The position numbers and the translations under genes are program-made. Positions 49,725-58,728 of a stretch of 64,000 nt of DNA are shown piece after piece. The DNA comes from Acidimicrobiaceae bacterium (GTDB lineage Bacteria > Actinomycetota > Acidimicrobiia > Acidimicrobiales > Ilumatobacteraceae): positions 62,001 through 126,000 of the forward strand of contig JADKGZ010000010.1 of assembly GCA_016722025.1 (NCBI GenBank). The letters are read 5' to 3'. How positions within the stretch are numbered: position 1 is the first letter of the stretch; every line of letters begins with the position of its first letter. A model generated the notes under the pieces. That model saw only the letters and a program-made list of their open reading frames with translations. It did no database searches and was not told the DNA's origin.

Positions 49725-50513
49725 TCACACGCCCCGCACGGTGACGGCGCCGAGGTGGCCGAAGGTGGCAGTGACGTGCGAGCCGACGTTCAGTGCCACT
49801 GCAGCGGTGAGCCCACCGCTGTACACGCACCAGCCGGCCTCGATGGCTTCGCCGCGAGCGCCCAGCCAGTTGGCCAGCAGCGCCACTGCTTCGGCCGGGT
49901 GGCCCATGGTGGCGGCCCCGGACGCGGTGGCCACCTGCTCGCCATCGACCTCCAGCAGCAGCCCGATCAGCGACAGGTCGACGTCGGTGGGCTTGATCAT
50001 GATGGGGCCCATCACCACCTTCGCCTCCGAGGTGTTGTCGGCCACCACATCGGCGGCGGTGAACGAGAAGTCGGCGTAACGACTGTCGATGATCTCCAAC
50101 CCGCAGCACACGTACTTCGTGGCCGCGATGACATCGGCCGTGGTGACACCGGGGCCGGCGAGGCGCTGCTTCATCACGAACACGATCTCCGGTTCGACAC
50201 GCGGGTGGATGAGCGACGACACCACGAACGGCTCGTTGGCCGGGTGCAGGCCGGTGGAGAACAGGCGGCCGTAGACCGGCTCGGACACGTTCATCTGCAC
50301 CGCCTTCGCACGCGAGGTGAGGCCCAGCTTTGCGCCGATCTGGTGCTCACCGCGGGCGATGCGCCGGCGCGTCACCTCGTCCTGGATCGCGTAGCCGTCG
50401 TCGAGCGTCAGGTCGGGGTAGGCCTCGGTGAGCCGCGTGATCGCAGTGCGCTCGCGCACGGCGCCTTCGACGATGTCGGCGCACGCAGCCACCATGGTGT
50501 CGCTGCCGCTCAT
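49725..50513 (-). CDS. dmpH: 4-oxalocrotonate decarboxylase
   Basis: Mg-dependent decarboxylase of the fumarylacetoacetase/hydratase fold, 262 residues, giving 2-hydroxypenta-2,4-dienoate. Recognised by IQDEVTRRRIARGEHQIGAKLGLTS, the metal Glu region RVEPEIVFVMKQRLAGPGV and CCGLEIIDSRYADFSF. The ATG at 50513 overlaps the dmpG stop (ATGA). In the present assembly the disrupted dmpG frame runs straight into it without a stop, which could give a 590-residue fusion. Confidence 0.92.
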   Translation of the reverse strand: MSGSDTMVAACADIVEGAVRERTAITRLTEAYPDLTLDDGYAIQDEVTRRRIARGEHQIGAKLGLTSRAKAVQMNVSEPVYGRLFSTGLHPANEPFVVSSLIHPRVEPEIVFVMKQRLAGPGVTTADVIAATKYVCCGLEIIDSRYADFSFTAADVVADNTSEAKVVMGPIMIKPTDVDLSLIGLLLEVDGEQVATASGAATMGHPAEAVALLANWLGARGEAIEAGWCVYSGGLTAAVALNVGSHVTATFGHLGAVTVRGV

Positions 50514-51497
50514 GCCGCGGCCTTGCCGGCGAGGGTGGCGGCGATCTGGATGATCTGGTCTTCCTGGCCGCCGACCAGGCCCTGGCGACCGCACTCGAGC
50601 AGGATCTCGGCGCCGGACACGCCGTACCGTTCGGCCGCTCGATAGGCGTGCTTGAGGTAGCTGGAGTACACGCCGGCGTAGCCCATGATGATGGCAAGCC
50701 GGTCTTTCACGCACTCGCCGTCCATGATGGGGCGCACGACGTCTTCGGCGACGTCGACCAGCTGCAGCACGTGCAGGCCGGTGGTGATGCCCTGGCGCTC
50801 GGCGACTGCGGCGAACACCTCCATCGTCGATCTGCACGGCTCCGGCCCGCACGGCCAGCACGCTGTTGGCCACCGACAGGCCGAGGTTCTCGTGCCCGTG
50901 GAACCCGACCTGCGCGTCGGCGCCCAGCTCGGCGACGACGGCCTGCACCCGCACCGTCACGTCTTCCAGGATCATCGCCCCGGCGGAGTCGACCACGTAC
51001 ACGCACTGGCAACCGGCGTCGGCCATGATCCGTGCCTGCTTCGCCAGCACCTCCGGCGGCTGCGAGTGGGCCATCATCAAGAACCCCACCGTCTCCAACC
51101 CGATCTCGCGGGCCACGCCGAAGTGCTGGATGGAGATGTCGGCCTCGGTGCAGTGAGTGGCGATGCGGATGATCGACAGCCCTAGATCGGCGGCGCCTTT
51201 GATGTCGTCCTTGGTGCCCAGGCCGGGCAGCATCAGCGCGGCGATCTTGGCCGTCGTGGCGGTCTCCACGGCAGCCTTCATCAGCAGCCGTTCGTCGGTG
51301 CGGGAGAAGCCGTAGTTGAACGACGAGCCCCCCAACCCGTCGCCATGGGTGACCTCGATCACCGGCATGCCGGCGGCATCGAGCGCACCGACGACGACGC
51401 GCACATCGTCCTCGGTGAACTGGTGGTGCTTGGCGTGCGAGCCGTCGCGCAAGGAGGTGTCGGTGATGCGGATGGCCAGCTCGGGTGAGTACGGCAT
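50510..51497 (-). pseudogene. dmpG: 4-hydroxy-2-oxovalerate aldolase, disrupted by an internal deletion
   Basis: Normally splits 4-hydroxy-2-oxovalerate to pyruvate and acetaldehyde. The N-terminal part (51497-50825) has ITDTSLRDGSHAKHHQ and the metal His pair GFHGHENLGLSVANSV. The C-terminal part (50824-50510) has MEVFAAVAERQGI, VDVAEDVVRPIMDGE and GYAGVYSSYLKHA. At 50825 the segment equivalent to SLAGMGAGAGNAP of DmpG is missing: about 41 bases gone and the frame changed. The product as read cannot be a functional aldolase. A clean multi-codon deletion is less like a typical read error than the other frameshifts here. Confidence 0.85.
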
Positions 51498-51498
51498 G

Positions 51499-52455
51499 TC
51501 AGTTCACTGCGGCTTTCAGGTCGTTGGCGTTGTCGTTGGCGTTGTCGTTGGCGGTACCGCGCAGCAGGTGGCGGGCGATCTCGTTGCCCACCTTCGCTGC
51601 GGCGGCGGTCATGATGTCGAGGTTGCCGGCATAGGGCGGCAGGAAGTCGCCGGCGCCCTGCACCTCGATGAACGTGGCCACGCGAGCGGTGCCGTTGGCG
51701 AGCGTGTCGAACTGCGGCTCGCCGCGCAGGTGGTAGCCGGGCACGTAGGTCTGCACCTCGGCCACCATGTCGCGAATCGACTGGGCCACCGCGTCGTGGT
51801 CGGCGCCGGCGGGCAGCGAGCAGAAGATGGTGTCGCGCATCATCAGCGGCGGGTCGGCAGGGTTGAGGATGATGATCGCCTTGCCGCGAGTGGCCCCGCC
51901 GAGCACCTCCACCGCCTTGGCGGTGGTGCGTGTGAACTCGTCGATGTTGTTGCGCGTGCCCGGCCCGGCCGAGGCCGACGACACGGTGGCAACGATCTCG
52001 GCATAGTCGACCGGCACGACGCGGCTGACGGCGTACACGATGGGGATCGTTGCCTGCCCGCCGCACGTGACCATGTTGACGTTCATCGCACCCGTGCTGT
52101 TGTCACCCACGTGCTCGAACAGGTTGACGGGCGGCACCACGTACGGCCCGCGAGCCGCGGGCGTGAGATCGACGGCGTAGATGCCGGCCTTCTTGTAGCG
52201 CGGTGCGTTGCGCACGTGCACGTAGGCGCTCGTCGCCTCGAACACGATGCCGGGCAGTTCGGGCCGCTCGAGCAACCAGTCGACACCGTCGGACGACGTC
52301 TCCAACCCAGCCTCGCGGGCAAGCTTGAGGCCCGCCGAGTCGGGGTCGACGCCCACCATGTAGCGGGGTTCGACGAGCTCCGAGCGGAGCAGCTTGTACA
52401 TGAGATCGGTCCCGATGTTGCCGGGACCGACGATGGCGGCGGGGATCTTGTGCAT
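51499..52455 (-). CDS. dmpF: Acetaldehyde dehydrogenase (acylating)
   Basis: Partner of DmpG; oxidises channelled acetaldehyde to acetyl-CoA with NAD and CoA. The protein has 318 residues: IPAAIVGPGNIGTDLMYKLL (Rossmann), the catalytic Cys in NMVTCGGQATIPIVYAV, and GTRNNIDEFTRTTAKAVEVLGG. ATG at 52455; a frame extension to 52509 would cross operator B. The C-terminus carries a small Asn-Asp-Ala repeat (see 51521). First gene of dmpFGHIC, one base before dmpG. Confidence 0.94.
   Translation of the reverse strand: MHKIPAAIVGPGNIGTDLMYKLLRSELVEPRYMVGVDPDSAGLKLAREAGLETSSDGVDWLLERPELPGIVFEATSAYVHVRNAPRYKKAGIYAVDLTPAARGPYVVPPVNLFEHVGDNSTGAMNVNMVTCGGQATIPIVYAVSRVVPVDYAEIVATVSSASAGPGTRNNIDEFTRTTAKAVEVLGGATRGKAIIILNPADPPLMMRDTIFCSLPAGADHDAVAQSIRDMVAEVQTYVPGYHLRGEPQFDTLANGTARVATFIEVQGAGDFLPPYAGNLDIMTAAAAKVGNEIARHLLRGTANDNANDNANDLKAAVN
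51521..51553. repeat. 12-base tandem repeat in the 3' end of dmpF
   Basis: The unit TCGTTGGCGTTG is present 2.75 times in a row. On the coding strand it gives NDNANDNANDLK at the DmpF C-terminus. Multiples of 12 bases keep frame, so copy number could vary between strains without harm to the core enzyme. Confidence 0.7.
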
Positions 52456-52498
52456 CGCAGTCACGACACCACGAGCACAGCGCCGGACGCAACCAACA

Positions 52499-52517
52499 CG
52501 TTCCGGCAAACGGAACG
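52499..52517. promoter_or_regulatory. IclR-type operator B, before dmpF
   Basis: CGTTCCG-GCAAA-CGGAACG, perfect 7-bp arms with a 5-base spacer, in the 69-base gap between dmpE and dmpF and 43 bases upstream of the dmpF ATG. The same arms and nearly the same distance are found before dmpK and dmpE. Confidence 0.8.
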
Positions 52518-52524
52518 CGCCACC

Positions 52525-53310
52525 TCAGACGAAGCGAACAGCGACATGGCCGAGGCCGTCGAAGTCGGCGCGCACGTGATCGCCGGCGACGACCGGAATC
52601 ATCCGCGTGCACGAGCCGGGCATGATCACGTGCCCCGGCTCCAGCGCCACGCCGAACTGCGCAACCTTGTTGGCCAGCCACGCGACTGCGATGGCCGGAT
52701 TGCCGAGCACGGCGCCCGAGCAGCCGGTCTCCACGATCTCGCCGTTCTTGCGCAGCGTGGCGCCGATGAGCGCCGGGTCGATGTCGTGCAAGCGGGTGGG
52801 CCGCCCACCGAGCACGAGCGCAGCCGAGGAGGCGTTGTCGGCGATGGTGTCTTGGATCTTGATCTTCCAGTCGGCCACGCGGCTGTCGACGATCTCGATC
52901 GAGGGCAGCACGTAGTCGGTGGCACGCATGACATCGGCGATCGTGACGCCAGGGCCTTCCAGCCGGCGGCCCAGCACGAACGCGACCTCGATCTCGGCCC
53001 GTGGTTGGCAGAAACGACCGATCGGGATGGACGCGCCTTCATCCACGAACATGTCGTCGAGCAGGTGGCCGTAGTCCGGCTCGTGCACGCCCAACATCTG
53101 CTGCATCGCCTTCGCCGACAGGCCCACCTTGTGCCCACGCACCAGTGCACCGGCCTCCAGCCGCTTGTTGATGTTGAGCAGCTGGATGCCGTAGGCATCG
53201 ACGACATCGATCTCCGGGTAGGCCTCGGTGAGCGGCGAGATCACCTGCTTCGTCTCGTCGGCGTTCCAGAGCGCGAGCGCGGCGGCGGCAAGTTGCTCGG
53301 TGTTCAGCAT
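52525..53310 (-). CDS. dmpE: 2-hydroxypenta-2,4-dienoate hydratase
   Basis: Adds water to 2-hydroxypentadienoate to give 4-hydroxy-2-oxovalerate. The protein has 261 residues, homologous to dmpH in this cluster (fumarylacetoacetase fold): INKRLEAGALVRGHKVGLSAKAMQQML, the metal Glu region QPRAEIEVAFVLGRRLEGPGV and SIEIVDSRVADWKIKIQDTIADNASS. The ATG at 53310 is preferred; the frame is open to 53346. Divergent from the IclR gene, sharing operator C. Confidence 0.92.
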   Translation of the reverse strand: MLNTEQLAAAALALWNADETKQVISPLTEAYPEIDVVDAYGIQLLNINKRLEAGALVRGHKVGLSAKAMQQMLGVHEPDYGHLLDDMFVDEGASIPIGRFCQPRAEIEVAFVLGRRLEGPGVTIADVMRATDYVLPSIEIVDSRVADWKIKIQDTIADNASSAALVLGGRPTRLHDIDPALIGATLRKNGEIVETGCSGAVLGNPAIAVAWLANKVAQFGVALEPGHVIMPGSCTRMIPVVAGDHVRADFDGLGHVAVRFV

Positions 53311-53352
53311 GCGACGACAGTACGGATCGTCGCCGCACGCTGACAAGGAAGG

Positions 53353-53371
53353 CGTTCCGCAGGGCGGAACG
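53353..53371. promoter_or_regulatory. IclR-type operator C, between dmpE and the IclR gene
   Basis: CGTTCCG-CAGGG-CGGAACG, perfect 7-bp arms. It is centred in the divergent gap: 42 bases to the dmpE ATG on one side and 42 bases to the IclR GTG on the other. A regulator binding here could control both its own gene and the catabolic gene. Confidence 0.82.
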
Positions 53372-53413
53372 CGGCCCTGTTCGCGGGACGCCGGCGAGGA
53401 GTAGGTTCGCCAC

Positions 53414-54268
53414 GTGAGCGTCGACGATCAGGCTGGCGCCGACGCTGTCGAACCGGGCACCGACAACCCGGTGCGCAAGGCAGTCGGCCGCCCCGGCATC
53501 GAGGTGCTGAACCGCGCCGTCGACCTGTTGAATGCCTTCACCGAGGGGCCGGGCAGCACGCACTCGCTGGCCGAGATCGCCCGCCGCACAGGGCTGCCGA
53601 AGCCCACGCTGCACCGCCTGCTGGCCGCGCTCGACGTGTTGGGCCTGGTGGAGAAGACGCCGGCCGGCTACCAGCTGGGCATCCGCCTGTTCGAGCTGGG
53701 CGAGCACGTGCCCCGCAAGCAGAAGCTGCGCGAGGCGGCACTGCCGTTCCTGCAGGACCTGTTCGAGGCCAGCCACGACACGGTGCATCTCGCCGTGCTC
53801 GACGGCACCGACGTGGTGTACCTGGAACGCATCCGCGGCCATCGCCCGATCAACGTCGCCTCGCGTGTGGGCGGCCGGTTGCCGGCGTACTGCACCGGCG
53901 TGGGCAAGGCACTGCTCGCGTTCAACCCGGAAGCGGCGATGAAGGCGTTGGCAATGCCGCTCGCCGCACGCACGCCGTACACGATCACCAACCATCAGGT
54001 GCTCGCGGAGGAGCTCACCCGCATTCGCCAGACCGGGCTCTCCTACGACCGCGAGGAGAACTCGATCGGCATCGTGTGCGTTGCGGCACCGATCCTCATC
54101 GACGATCGGGCGATCGGCGCGGTCTCGATCACCTGCTCGCCGCCGCGCACCGACGTCGAGCGCTACGCCCCAGCCGTCAAGGCCGCTGCGTTGGGCATCC
54201 GGCGCACCATCGCGCGCACCCCTGGGCTGCGCCCGTCAGACAGCACCCGAGGAGACAACAGGTCATGA
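53414..54268 (+). CDS. IclR-family transcriptional regulator of the aromatic cluster
   Basis: The protein has 284 residues from a GTG start. An N-terminal winged helix (VLNRAVDLLNAFTEGPGSTHSLAEIARRTGLPKPTLHRLLAALDVLGLV, broken here by no gap) is followed by the IclR effector domain (LDGTDVVYLERIRG; YCTGVGKALLAF; LSYDREENSIGIVCVAAPI). It is the best candidate to bind the CGTTCCG-N5-CGGAACG sites, one of which lies in its own promoter. Whether it activates or represses, and its effector, are not visible. Its stop overlaps the dmpD start by ATGA. Confidence 0.93.
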   Translation: MSVDDQAGADAVEPGTDNPVRKAVGRPGIEVLNRAVDLLNAFTEGPGSTHSLAEIARRTGLPKPTLHRLLAALDVLGLVEKTPAGYQLGIRLFELGEHVPRKQKLREAALPFLQDLFEASHDTVHLAVLDGTDVVYLERIRGHRPINVASRVGGRLPAYCTGVGKALLAFNPEAAMKALAMPLAARTPYTITNHQVLAEELTRIRQTGLSYDREENSIGIVCVAAPILIDDRAIGAVSITCSPPRTDVERYAPAVKAAALGIRRTIARTPGLRPSDSTRGDNRS

Positions 54269-55092
54269 CCGACACGACATCATCACGCCCCGAGATCGGG
54301 CGCCGGGTCGACGCCAACGGCATCGGCACCAACTACCTGGAAGCCGGCGAGGGCACACCAGTGGTCCTCGTGCACGGCTCAGGGCCCGGCGTGTCGGCGT
54401 ACGCCAACTGGCGGCTCACCATCCCCGACCTGGCCGGCGAGCACCGCGTGCTGGCCCCCGACATGGCCGGGTTCGGCTTCAGCGACAAGCCCGGCAACTA
54501 CAGCATGGAGGGCTGGGTACAGCAGCTCGACGCGTTCCTCACGGCGCTGCAGCTCGACAAGGTGTCGCTGGTGGGCAACAGCTTCGGCGGCGGCTTGGCA
54601 CTGGCCTTCGCGGCACGGTGGCCCGAGCGCGTCGACAAGCTGGTGCTGATGGGTTCGATGGGGGTCACCTTCCCGATCACCGAAGGGTTGGACCGTGTGT
54701 GGGGATACGAGGCATCGATCGAGAACATGCGGTCCGTGCTCGACTTCTTTGCGTTCGACCGCACCCTGGTGAACGACGAGCTCGCCGAGCTGCGCTTCCG
54801 CGCCAGCACCGAGCCCGGCATGCAAGAGGCGTTCTCGTCCATGTTCCCCGCGCCCCGGCAGCGGTGGGTGGAGTCGATGACGACGCCGCTGGAGCAGATC
54901 GCCGCGCTCCCTCACGAGACGCTCATCATCCACGGTCGCGACGACCGGGTGATCCCGCTCGACAACGCGTGGCAGCTGCTGCAGGTGATCAACCGCGCGC
55001 AGCTCCACGTGTTCGGGCGCTGCGGCCACTGGACGCAGATCGAGCACGCCAAGGCGTTCAACAACCTGCTGCTCGGCTTCCTGCGCAGCTGA
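54265..55092 (+). CDS. dmpD: 2-hydroxymuconic semialdehyde hydrolase (meta-cleavage product hydrolase)
   Basis: Alpha/beta hydrolase of 275 residues cleaving the C-C bond of the ring-cleavage product to 2-hydroxypentadienoate (hydrolytic branch). The oxyanion region is LVHGSGPGVSAYANWRL; the nucleophile Ser is in LVGNSFGGGLALAFA, the Asp in IHGRDDRVIPLDNAW and the His in FGRCGHWTQIEHA. ATG after GGAGACAACAGGTC. With dmpC-I-H both branches of the meta pathway are present. Substrates with larger side chains are also possible for this family. Confidence 0.9.
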   Translation: MTDTTSSRPEIGRRVDANGIGTNYLEAGEGTPVVLVHGSGPGVSAYANWRLTIPDLAGEHRVLAPDMAGFGFSDKPGNYSMEGWVQQLDAFLTALQLDKVSLVGNSFGGGLALAFAARWPERVDKLVLMGSMGVTFPITEGLDRVWGYEASIENMRSVLDFFAFDRTLVNDELAELRFRASTEPGMQEAFSSMFPAPRQRWVESMTTPLEQIAALPHETLIIHGRDDRVIPLDNAWQLLQVINRAQLHVFGRCGHWTQIEHAKAFNNLLLGFLRS

Positions 55093-55114
55093 ACGAACGG
55101 GGCGCCATCCGGGC

Positions 55115-55898
55115 TCAGTGCGAGCCGGTGGCTGCCTTCGGCACCCGCACGATGAAGCCCATGCCCTGGCTGATGTCGAGCGCGCAGCGACGCACCATGC
55201 GAGTGAAGCGCGGCACCTGATCGGTGGCGACGCGCAGGATGGGGCCGGCCATCGAGACGGCGGCGATGCACGTACCCTCGTGACCGAACACCGGCGCGCC
55301 GATGCTGACGACACCGCGCTCGTTCTCCTCGACGCTGACGGCGAAGCCGTTGCTGCGGATCTTGGCCAGCGCGTCGGATCAAGCCGCGTTCGGTGGTGAT
55401 CGAGCGTGGGCCGATGCGCTGCAGCCCCGCGCGCACGACCAGCGCCGTGGCCTCGGGCTCTCCGAAGGCCAGCAGGCACTTCCCCGACGAGGTGGTGTGC
55501 GCCGGCACGCGTCGACCCACACGCGAGAAGGTGCGCAGCGTGCTCTGCGCTTCCATCCGGTGCACGTACATCACATCGGTACCTTCCAGCACGCCGACGT
55601 GCACGGTCTCGCCGCATTCGTTGTGCAACCGCTCCAGTGGTGCGTGGGCCACTTGGCGCAACTCGAGCGAGCTGACCACCAGTTGGCCCAACTCGTGCAG
55701 CTTCAGGCCCAGCCGGTAGCGGTCGTCCTCGGTCTTGACCACGAACCCCTGCTCGGCGAGCGTGCTCAGCACGCGGTGGACGCTGCTCTTGCCCATCGCC
55801 AGCTTCCGCCCCAGCTCGGAGACGCCCATCACCGGATGCTCGTAGCTGAACGCCTGCAGCACCTGCAGCGCCTTGGTGACGGTCGAGAGCTGGTCCAT
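55115..55898 (-). pseudogene. Second IclR-family regulator, frame-shifted in the effector domain
   Basis: The N-terminal winged helix is intact (VTKALQVLQAFSYEHPVMGVSELGRKLAMGKSSVHRVLSTL, continuous) and the effector domain is read to ITTERGL. One extra base (near 55380) then shifts the frame; in the next frame the protein continues SDALAKIRSNGFAVSVEENE, RGVVSIGAPVFGHEGTCIAAV and ends at 55115-55117. Removing one base gives 260 residues, the normal size. It follows the PEP-swivel gene by 18 bases, at the end of the liv operon. Sequencing error and decay are both possible. Confidence 0.8.
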
Positions 55899-55916
55899 CG
55901 GTGCCTGCGATCCTGC

Positions 55917-57775
55917 TCAGCCGAGGATCGTGACGATGCCGGTGCTGCCGTCGACCTGCAGCAACTGCCCGGTTCGGATGCATTGGGTGGCGCGGGAGAC
56001 ACCGGTGACCGCCGGCAGCCCGTACTCGCGACACACGATCGCGACGTGGCTCATCATCCCGCCTGTTTCGGTGACGGTGCCGGCGATGCGGCCGAACACC
56101 GGTGCCCAACTCGGTGACGTGAGTTCGGTGACCAGGATCTCGCCTTCCTCCACCTCGTCGAGGTGATCCGGAGACAGCACCACCCGCGCACGGCCGGTGA
56201 CGAGGCCGGCGGAGACAGCGAGCCCACGAAGTTCGGTGGCACCGGAAGGGCCCTTCTGCCAGCCGTTGACGGAGTCGGAGGTGATGCCCCACAGCATGAT
56301 GGTGAACGGTTCGGTGACCGCCAGTGGCATGACCCCGAGGGTGGGCGGCGGGCAGGAGGCGGACACGCGGCGATGCTGGCCTCCCGACGCCGGATCTCGT
56401 GGGGCCACCGCTGCGGCCCGCAGGCCGGTGTGCCATTGGCCCACGACCCGAGCATGTCCCACATCGACTCCTCCACCTCGCTCGGGCGCAAGTAGAAGAT
56501 GTCGTCGGCCGCACTCCAGAAGCCTTCCTTGACGAACAGCGAGGAGAACTCGCGCAACTTGCGCCACAGCAACGACATGCCCCAGTGCTCGACGTAGAAG
56601 TTGTGGTTCTCCACGAAGTGGAACACGGTGCGGGCCAGCTGCAGCTTCTCGTCGAAGCGCTCGAGATCGGCACCGGCCAGCGCGGCCCGCGCCTCGTGCG
56701 CCAGGCGATCGCGATCGACGGCCACCTGCTGAGTGGGCGACTCGATGCAGTGCCCCGCCCGCAGTTGCCCGATGTAGCTGCGGATGAACCCGAGGGGGTA
56801 CTCGAGGTGATCGGCCCACACGGCATCGTCGTGGTAGAAGCCGGAGCCGGTGGAGAAGTTGAACCACGGCTGCTGCGTGCGGGTGAAGTCGGCCAACCAC
56901 TCCTCACCTCCGGGCTGCCCGATGAGCGAGGCCAGCACCGCCGCGAGCGGGCCGTCGCAGAGCACCTCGTCGACGCCCAGTTCCACCGCTGCACGAGCCA
57001 GACGGCGCAGCTCACGGTCGGGCCGGAACAGGTCGACGTCGATGCCGGCGACCGTGCGCGCGATCTGCAGGTCGCTGAACTGCGGCAGCAGCTGCCGGCA
57101 GAACTCGAAGTAGTCGAGGTACGCGGCGTAGCCGAGGTTGAGGAGCTCGAAGTGGTTCTGCCACAGCTCGACGCCCAGATCGAGCACGTCGTGATAGCGG
57201 CGACTGAGGTCGTAGGCCCGCCCCACACCGCGCCCCGCCAGCACCTCCTCCGCCGGCACCACCTCCGGGAGATCGGGGAAGGTGATCGCGTCGAGCCGGC
57301 CGAGCAGGTCGCGGATGCGCACCATCCAGGCGGTGTAGAGCTCGTCCCAGTGCTCGTAGTAGAACCCTCCGCGTTCGGCGAACAGTGGCTCGCGCGCCGA
57401 GACGATCTCTGGATCGTCGATCGAACCGGGGCTGAGGTACACGTAGCCGTTGAGGATGCGGAAGTCGAGGCCGCGGGCAGCCGGCATCACGTAGTGGCGA
57501 TGGTTGAACTGGCCCAGCGAGACCATCGCATCCTGCAGGAAGGTGGCCTCGAACGGCTTCAGCGGCCGCGGCCAGTGGATGGTCTCCCGAAACCAGAACA
57601 CCGACTCCTCGTACTCGCGCCGAGCAGCGCTGAACGGCAACGAATAGCCGTACAGCGCCTGCCAGCCCTCCGCGCCCGCAGGCGTGGCGACGTCGTTCGG
57701 GCCTGCGGGGCGCGCGTGGGCATTGTCCGCTGGTGCGGACAACCCGACGCCGTAACGCGCGACCCGGTATCCCAT
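55917..57775 (-). pseudogene. PEP-utilising swivel-domain protein (phenylphosphate-synthase-subunit-like), frame-shifted
   Basis: With one base restored near 56368 this is a 619-residue protein. The N-terminal 460 residues (FRETIHWPRPLKPFEATFLQ, GLDFRILNGYVYLSPG) resemble the central part of PEP-synthase-type and phenylphosphate-synthase proteins. The C-terminal swivel domain carries the phospho-His in GGMMSHVAIVCREYGLPAVTG (His about 577). No ATP-grasp domain is present, so an ATP- or PEP-binding partner would be needed. The ATG at 57775 follows GAGGGGG. The length (about 70 kDa) and phenol context suggest, but do not prove, a phenylphosphate synthase subunit 1 relation. Confidence 0.65.
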
Positions 57776-57869
57776 GAAACCGACCCCCTCAGGACGTTCG
57801 CTCGCCGGCGGAGTGCGCGGTGGGCGAAGCGGCCACTCTCCCACTTCCTTCGGGTCCGAACAAGCGCCG

Positions 57870-57888
57870 CGTTCCGTCACACGGAATC
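57870..57888. promoter_or_regulatory. IclR-type operator D (imperfect), between livF and the swivel-protein gene
   Basis: CGTTCCG-TCACA-CGGAATC: the inner TTCCG/CGGAA arms and the 5-base spacer match the other sites, with a mismatch at the outer right end. It is 94 bases upstream of the ATG at 57775. This suggests a separate promoter for the swivel-protein and second IclR genes. Confidence 0.55.
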
Positions 57889-57921
57889 GGAACTGCAGGC
57901 TGGCGCGGTGGCGCGCCGTCG

Positions 57922-58728
57922 TCACGCCCCGTTGGTGGGTGGCGCTGGTTCTTCGTCGGTGCCGATGCCCATGTAGAGGCGATGCAGCAGGTCGGCGTCG
58001 GCATGCAGCTCGGCAGCGACGCCCGCGTACACGATCTGCCCTCTGGCCATCACGTACGCGCGGTCGCTGATGCCGAGCGCGAGGTGAGCGAACTGCTCGA
58101 CCAGCAGCACGCCGATGCCGTCGGCAGCGAGCGTTCGCAGCACTTCCAGCAGACGATTGACCACCACCGGGGCGAGCCCCATCGACATCTCGTCGATCAG
58201 CAGGAACGACGGCTCGCTGGCCAGCGCCTGCCCGAGCGCCAGCATCTGCTGCTGCCCGCCCGACAGCTGCCCGGCGGGCCGGTCGAGATGCGCCTCCAGC
58301 TCGGGGAAGGTGGCGAGCACCCGGTCGATGCGGCCGCGCCGAACGTCGCCGCGGCGACCGCCGGCCACCTTGAGGTTGTCGTGCACGGTGAGGTCGGCGA
58401 GCACTCGGTGGTTCTCCAGCACCGTCGACAGCCCTTCGCGACGGATGCGATCGGGGCGGCGGCCGACCAGCGATCTTCCGCCCAGCGAAACGGTGCCGCC
58501 GTCACATGGCAGCAACCCGGCGACGGCGAGGATGGTGCTGCTGCGACCGGATCCGTTGGGCCCCAGCAGGCTGACGATCTCACCTGCCGCGACACGGAGA
58601 TCGACACCGCGCACGACGGTGCGCCCGCCGCGCGAGACGGTGAGGTCGTCGACGGTCAACTCCTGTACGGCATGGCCCGCCGGCGGCGAGTCGTCGCTTC
58701 GATGCAGTGCCTGCGCGGCGGGCTTCAT
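57922..58728 (-). CDS. livF: Branched-chain-amino-acid-type ABC transporter ATPase LivF, with Lys-to-Arg in the P-loop
   Basis: ATPase of 268 residues. The signature QLSGGQQQMLALGQAL and the Walker B SFLLIDEMSMGLAPVVV are good, but Walker A reads LLGPNGSGRSST, with Arg in place of the phosphate-binding Lys. With the odd signature of LivG, one of the two composite ATP sites would be non-canonical. The start at ATG 58728 overlaps the livG stop (ATGA). Likely imports an aromatic or branched substrate given the cluster. Confidence 0.88.
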   Translation of the reverse strand: MKPAAQALHRSDDSPPAGHAVQELTVDDLTVSRGGRTVVRGVDLRVAAGEIVSLLGPNGSGRSSTILAVAGLLPCDGGTVSLGGRSLVGRRPDRIRREGLSTVLENHRVLADLTVHDNLKVAGGRRGDVRRGRIDRVLATFPELEAHLDRPAGQLSGGQQQMLALGQALASEPSFLLIDEMSMGLAPVVVNRLLEVLRTLAADGIGVLLVEQFAHLALGISDRAYVMARGQIVYAGVAAELHADADLLHRLYMGIGTDEEPAPPTNGA

